Below are positions 60,175-64,000 of a stretch of 64,000 nucleotides of DNA, piece after piece. Within the stretch, counting starts at the first letter, position 1. Every line of letters begins with the position of its first letter. This stretch comes from Tetramitus jugosus (lineage: Eukaryota > Heterolobosea > Eutetramitea > Acrasida > Vahlkampfiidae). The notes beneath the pieces were generated by a model. It did no database searches and was not told the DNA's origin. It was given only the letters and a program-made list of their open reading frames with translations. A program made the translations under genes and the position numbers. The stretch lies in the NCBI GenBank assembly GCA_937625935.1, contig OW569381.1:372001-436000 (forward strand), in the 5' to 3' direction.

Positions 60175-62283
60175 TTAGAGATTGCTTGGATGAGATCGCA
60201 TCACACTCACCACATCCTTGTCTTTGTCTTGCAACAATTGATTCACCATCTCTTGAGCCCAATCTATCAGAAATAGGTTGTTATCTCTCACGAAGCGAGC
60301 CACACCAAGTCTAATGTTTGGTACTTTGTCTGCGACTAGTGTGTTCAACTCTGGGACAAACTCTGTTATGAAAAAGTCTGTTGGGATGTCACGGTAGAGA
60401 GAAGAGCAAGCATAAATAAAGGCTAAGCGACGGTGGTGTGCTCCTCTGGCCATGGAGTGAAGGAAGGATAGGAATTCCTCTCTTGCTTCCTTGCGTTCCT
60501 CTTCGTCATCTGTGCGATAGTAGGGATTCTCTTCGACATCATCGGAATTTGGAGTCGGTATAGAGTCAATAACAGCAGCGCTTGTGGTCACTGGAGGCAA
60601 GAGTCGCTTAAGGAGCAGACCTGCACTTAACACTGCTTGCTTTCTGACGCAGGCGAATTGATCATCATAAGATGATTGTGCTGGCTTCAGTATGACATGC
60701 CTCACGCATTGGACTGAGACGAGCATGGCCATTTCACCTAATTGTTCGCTGATGCGAGCTCTTATTCTCCAATTGTCGGTTTCTTCTGGCAGCAGACATA
60801 TCAGTGGTACATATTGTTCACGCTTAGCAAGGGAAAGATTGCTCAAAAAGATGGAAACATTGGAAATGACACCAATCTTCACTTCATCCAAATCTCTCAA
60901 GAACAACTCGAATGCACTCGATAGAACACGCTCACTGATTTCGCGTCCCACAATTCTTGCAATCTCGTGCAATGAGCAGGCCAATGACCTTCTCACCTTC
61001 CATTGCACATCCTTGACCAAGTGTTGATATGCCTTCTCGAGATTGGAACTGGCAAACTTTTCAGGACCACAAGTGTACACAACAGCAGGGAAGTTGTAAG
61101 CACAGTACTCTACCAAGTCACTCTCGCTCTGAGAATCATGATCATTCACAAATGCCATATCACTAAAGTAGTTGATGAGTGAGTCAGGAACGTTGGCTCT
61201 TCTCTTTTCCTGAGGAATGTCATCATTCTCAGAATTGTCTCTAAAGGACAGAATGAACGCGCCCAGATTCTTGTAGCTCTCCATCTTGACCCACCTGCTC
61301 ACATCTTCAGTAAATCGTTCAAACAGTTCGACAAGGGACTTTTCACGCACATCCTCCGAACAGCACTGAGACACCTTTGGTAAGCTTTCGGCACAAGCCT
61401 TTCTCACACCCCAGATATCATCTCTACTCAGTGTGAGAAACACTGGAATCAACTTTGAGTCAGTCTCTTCCACACCAATCTCATAACAAATGTTGCCCAA
61501 GTTTTGAGCCACAGTCTTCCGCACCAACAAGCTCGGATCCTCACTCAATGAGATAATCTCCTGAACTACAATATTGGTGCACAGTTCTCTGCCAAAAACA
61601 GGTGCCAATTCATTAAATAATTTTGCTGCAGCAATCCTGTACTCTTCCACTCTTTCATCATGAGCCAAATTGACAATGACACTCAATAGTTGAGGATCGA
61701 CGTGTTCGGCCTTGATGTGCTGCGAGATTTTATTGAGGGCTTCAATCGCCGACTGTCCCACCTCTACACTCTTGTCAATAATCAATTCGAAAGCATAGGG
61801 AATGAATGTGTTGATGAGTTCACTGTAACCATCTTCATCCATCTTTGATTCATCTCTCTCCAATTGACCATACAAGTCCTTGTCATCACCACTACCACCA
61901 CCACTACTCTCATCCATTTGATCGACATCAATACCCTTTGCTTGATTAAAAACAGGTTTTTGAGCCTTTTTTGGTAGAGTGTCCAAGTGCTCATTGTATA
62001 GGAAGAAGAGAGCGAGTTGATGAAGTTGATCAGCAAACACTTGTCGCACCACTGGTTCCGTATCGCTCACAAAATGAGTCAATAGTGGCAATAATCGTTT
62101 TTTGGCCTCTTCGTGACCTGCTTCACGTGCTGTATCAAAAATATCACGCACCAACACTAGTCTTTGCAAGGAAAAATCAGAGTTGTAATATTTTTCGAGT
62201 CGAGACAGTGAGTCGAGAGAGTCATCAATGGTGTATTCGTTAAATATGAAATCACCATCGTCGTATTCGTCTTCGTCATACAT
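60175..62283 (-). CDS. PPP4R1-like HEAT-repeat regulatory subunit of protein phosphatase 4, 702 aa
   Basis: HEAT repeats fill the protein. The segments DDIWGVRKACAESLPKVSQC, SRWVKMESYKNLGAFILSF, DVQWKVRRSLACSLHEIARI and LRDLDEVKIGVI agree with human PPP4R1, more closely than with the PP2A A subunit PR65. Such subunits scaffold the phosphatase catalytic subunit and choose substrates. As in the animal protein there is an acidic low-complexity insert (EERKEAREE region, about residues 555-570) within the array. The end is uncertain: KDKDVV is encoded by GATGTGGTGAGTG, a possible donor at 60202, so the last ten codons may be intron and a further exon may lie to the left. ATG at 62283. Confidence 0.85.
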   Translation of the reverse strand: MYDEDEYDDGDFIFNEYTIDDSLDSLSRLEKYYNSDFSLQRLVLVRDIFDTAREAGHEEAKKRLLPLLTHFVSDTEPVVRQVFADQLHQLALFFLYNEHLDTLPKKAQKPVFNQAKGIDVDQMDESSGGGSGDDKDLYGQLERDESKMDEDGYSELINTFIPYAFELIIDKSVEVGQSAIEALNKISQHIKAEHVDPQLLSVIVNLAHDERVEEYRIAAAKLFNELAPVFGRELCTNIVVQEIISLSEDPSLLVRKTVAQNLGNICYEIGVEETDSKLIPVFLTLSRDDIWGVRKACAESLPKVSQCCSEDVREKSLVELFERFTEDVSRWVKMESYKNLGAFILSFRDNSENDDIPQEKRRANVPDSLINYFSDMAFVNDHDSQSESDLVEYCAYNFPAVVYTCGPEKFASSNLEKAYQHLVKDVQWKVRRSLACSLHEIARIVGREISERVLSSAFELFLRDLDEVKIGVISNVSIFLSNLSLAKREQYVPLICLLPEETDNWRIRARISEQLGEMAMLVSVQCVRHVILKPAQSSYDDQFACVRKQAVLSAGLLLKRLLPPVTTSAAVIDSIPTPNSDDVEENPYYRTDDEEERKEAREEFLSFLHSMARGAHHRRLAFIYACSSLYRDIPTDFFITEFVPELNTLVADKVPNIRLGVARFVRDNNLFLIDWAQEMVNQLLQDKDKDVVSVMRSHPSNL

Positions 62284-62497
62284 GTTTGTTGTTTGTTTGT
62301 GTTGTGTTGTGTGTGAGTGTTGTGTGAATTCAAAGATGTGTTTGTTGTTGTTGTTTGGCTGGGGGTGGATTGGGGGACCTCAATACTGCTGTTTGCTTTA
62401 CAAAGAAGGAGAACAACAATTCTCCGCAAGTTCTGTTTTAGGTTGACTGCGATTGAAAAAATAGGGCAAATATTCAAAATCAGCAGGATGAATATCT

Positions 62498-62569
62498 GGC
62501 TTAATAGCACAGCGGTAGTGCACCAGTCTTGTAAACTGGGGGTCCCGAGTTCGATTCTCGGTTGAGCCT
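62498..62569 (+). tRNA. tRNA-Thr (anticodon UGU)
   Basis: A complete cloverleaf: acceptor GGCTTAA pairs with TTGAGCC; D stem GCAC with GTGC around AGCGGTA; anticodon stem CCAGT with ACTGG holding the loop CTTGTAA, anticodon TGT; T stem CCGAG with CTCGG around TTCGATT. Discriminator base T. No intron. Box A and box B promoter elements are internal (TAGCACAGCGGTAGTG and GTTCGATTC), and TTTT three bases after the gene is a polymerase III stop. It decodes ACA threonine codons. Confidence 0.96.
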
Positions 62570-62627
62570 ACTTTTGCGATCGACAGATTCTTGGGAACTC
62601 GATCAATAACAAACATCCTTTCGAACT

Positions 62628-63954
62628 TTATTGCCAATAACAAGTTGCGTTGCATCTTTCGTTCGACCAATAGGTGATTGGACATGCAAATGTGTTATTC
62701 ATAAGGTTGCAAGCATACATCATAGGAGGGGATGGAATATTGGGAATACCACCCAAATTGTTGTTACTCAAATCCAATACCTGAAGGGAGTATGAATAAC
62801 CGATTGTGGCTGGAATACTTCCGTACAAGTAATTATTTGACATATTCAAGTATCTTAAACTTGGAAGAGAACCAATCTCATCAAGGATATAGTCCTGCAA
62901 TCCATTGTTTGACAAGTCTAAAACTTCCAAGTATGGGAGTCGACTAAAGATGTGTGGAATTCGTGAAATTTTTTCTCCAGATATCCTAAGGGTCTTCAAC
63001 ATGAAACACACTCCAAGACCTTCTGGAAGGTAGGTAGATTCGAACTTGTTATCTCTAATCTCTAGAGTGGTCAAATTTCTCATGAAATCAAAGTATGGAA
63101 ATGCACCTTGGAATCTGTTACCAACAATGACCAAGCTCCTCAAATTTGACAGATATTGGAAGGAATCTGGCAGAAAACCAGAGACCACTTTCAATAATGG
63201 AGAGAACTTCCAATGAACTTGGTAGATAGGGAGGTAGCGAACCATGTAAGAAAAGATAGGAAATGTTGAGCTCTTTCAAACTAAAAAGGTTGACAAGTTG
63301 CTCTGGAAGTACTCCATCGATCAAGTTGACAGCCACATTCAGCGAGGTCAGATTGGAAAGCATGACAATGGAGGATGGAATATGTCCAGAGATCAAGTTT
63401 TCAGACAAATTCAACTCGGTCAACAGTGTAGCATTACCCACATTACTTGGGATTTCACCACGGATTCTGTTTCCTCTCAAATCCAACTTTTCCAAGGTTG
63501 TTAGGGAGAAGAGAGAGAATGGAATATCTTGTGTTGTTCCCAGATACCAGAGATTGTGGAGTTAGTTGAGATTGTCAGTGACTACACGGACACGAGCATT
63601 GAAAAACAAACACATCAATCAAGAGACAAGTACCAGCTACATACAACCAGACAAATTATTTTCAGCCAAGAACAATGAGACGAGTTGAGTGTTGTTGTAG
63701 GTAGAGTCTAGTCTACAAGATACACCAAACCATGAGCAATAGTCATCCTTGACTAACCAACCAGAAGAGTGAACCCAATTTTTACCATTGGTTGCGTTAA
63801 AGAGCTCCCCCAAAGCTCTGTAGACTTCATGGCTGTAGTGGTGGTGCTGTTGAGGGTGTACAAACCAGTTTTGGAAGGAGAAACCTTGGCAAATATGACT
63901 CATCGTAAGAAAGAGAACAATGCCGCATAAGACGGCGCCCATAAGCTTTGACAT
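62628..63954 (-). pseudogene. secreted leucine-rich repeat protein gene with one frameshift
   Basis: Exon 1 (63645-63954) encodes a signal peptide (MGAVLCGIVLFLTMSHICQG) and an LRR N-cap like that of plant receptor LRRs (NATNGKNWVHSSGWLVKDD then YCSWFGVSC). The 117-bp intron 63528-63644 runs GTATGT to ACAAG and joins to give LSGYIPFSLFSLTTLEKLDL, a perfect LRR. About ten 23-24-residue repeats follow. Near 63178-63190 the frame must change by one base: IIESG in the first frame continues as SGFLPDSFQYLSNL in the next, which then runs to a stop at 62628 after a cysteine-containing cap (CPITYWSNERCNATCYW). So either the gene is broken or the assembly has an indel. No membrane helix is seen at the end; a secreted or surface LRR protein is likely if intact. 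Confidence 0.7.
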
Positions 63955-64000
63955 GATGCTAGTGTGAAGAAGTACAACTGTTGTTTATGTGGATATTTTG

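Noticed and set aside
62398-62685. Minus-strand open frame across the tRNA
   Set aside because: It is the antisense of tRNA-Thr, which often stays open because of its fixed sequence; the cloverleaf explains the DNA.

Overview
The window is nuclear DNA of a unicellular eukaryote, most likely a heterolobosean amoeboflagellate close to Naegleria. The basis is AT-rich DNA with densely packed genes on both strands, few and short introns (43 to 215 bp, often opening GTATGT or GTAAG and closing AG), leaders rich in CAACAA, proteins carrying runs of Asn, Gln, Thr and Ser, the standard genetic code, and UNC119 beside ordinary mitochondrial complex III and i-AAA genes. Cytochrome c1 keeps a two-cysteine CxxCH heme site, which argues against Euglenozoa. 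The species is an inference; no rRNA or marker gene is present.

Layout. 1-4.8 kb is gene-poor: one secreted cysteine-rich protein gene, decayed coding remnants, and the 3' end of a LINE-like retrotransposon. 4.8-18 kb holds membrane proteins, threonine dehydratase, a membrane-anchored RhoGEF, a Rab-like GTPase, a coiled-coil protein and a ZNF706-type zinc finger. At 18-21 kb a fragment of the retromer gene VPS35 lies next to an intact intron-less Fanzor gene (eukaryotic TnpB homologue, predicted RNA-guided nuclease) followed by three closely spaced inverted repeats. 21-32.4 kb has a Yme1-type i-AAA protease, a Def1-like CUE/Gln-rich protein, ankyrin and armadillo repeat proteins and alpha-SNAP. 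32.4-37.6 kb is a second unstable region: an F-box-like leucine-rich-repeat gene made of 66-bp units, flanked on both sides by decayed relatives and other broken genes. 37.7-62.6 kb is conserved housekeeping: a SMYD methyltransferase, SmD1, cytochrome c1, an FLVCR-like transporter, a PIAS/Siz SUMO ligase, an R2R3 MYB factor, AdoMet decarboxylase, UNC119, S-formylglutathione hydrolase, PRMT5, a coiled-coil protein, ubiquitin-S27a, a PPP4R1-like subunit and tRNA-Thr(UGU). The right end carries a secreted LRR gene with one frameshift.

The genes form no operon. Functional links are loose: PRMT5 is the family that methylates the Gly-Arg tail of Sm proteins and an SmD1 with such a tail is present; alpha-SNAP, the Rab-like GTPase, UNC119 and the VPS35 fragment belong to membrane traffic. 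Several pairs are divergent with short shared promoters (UNC119/S-formylglutathione hydrolase, armadillo protein/alpha-SNAP). The most notable locus is the Fanzor element and its structured 3' flank.
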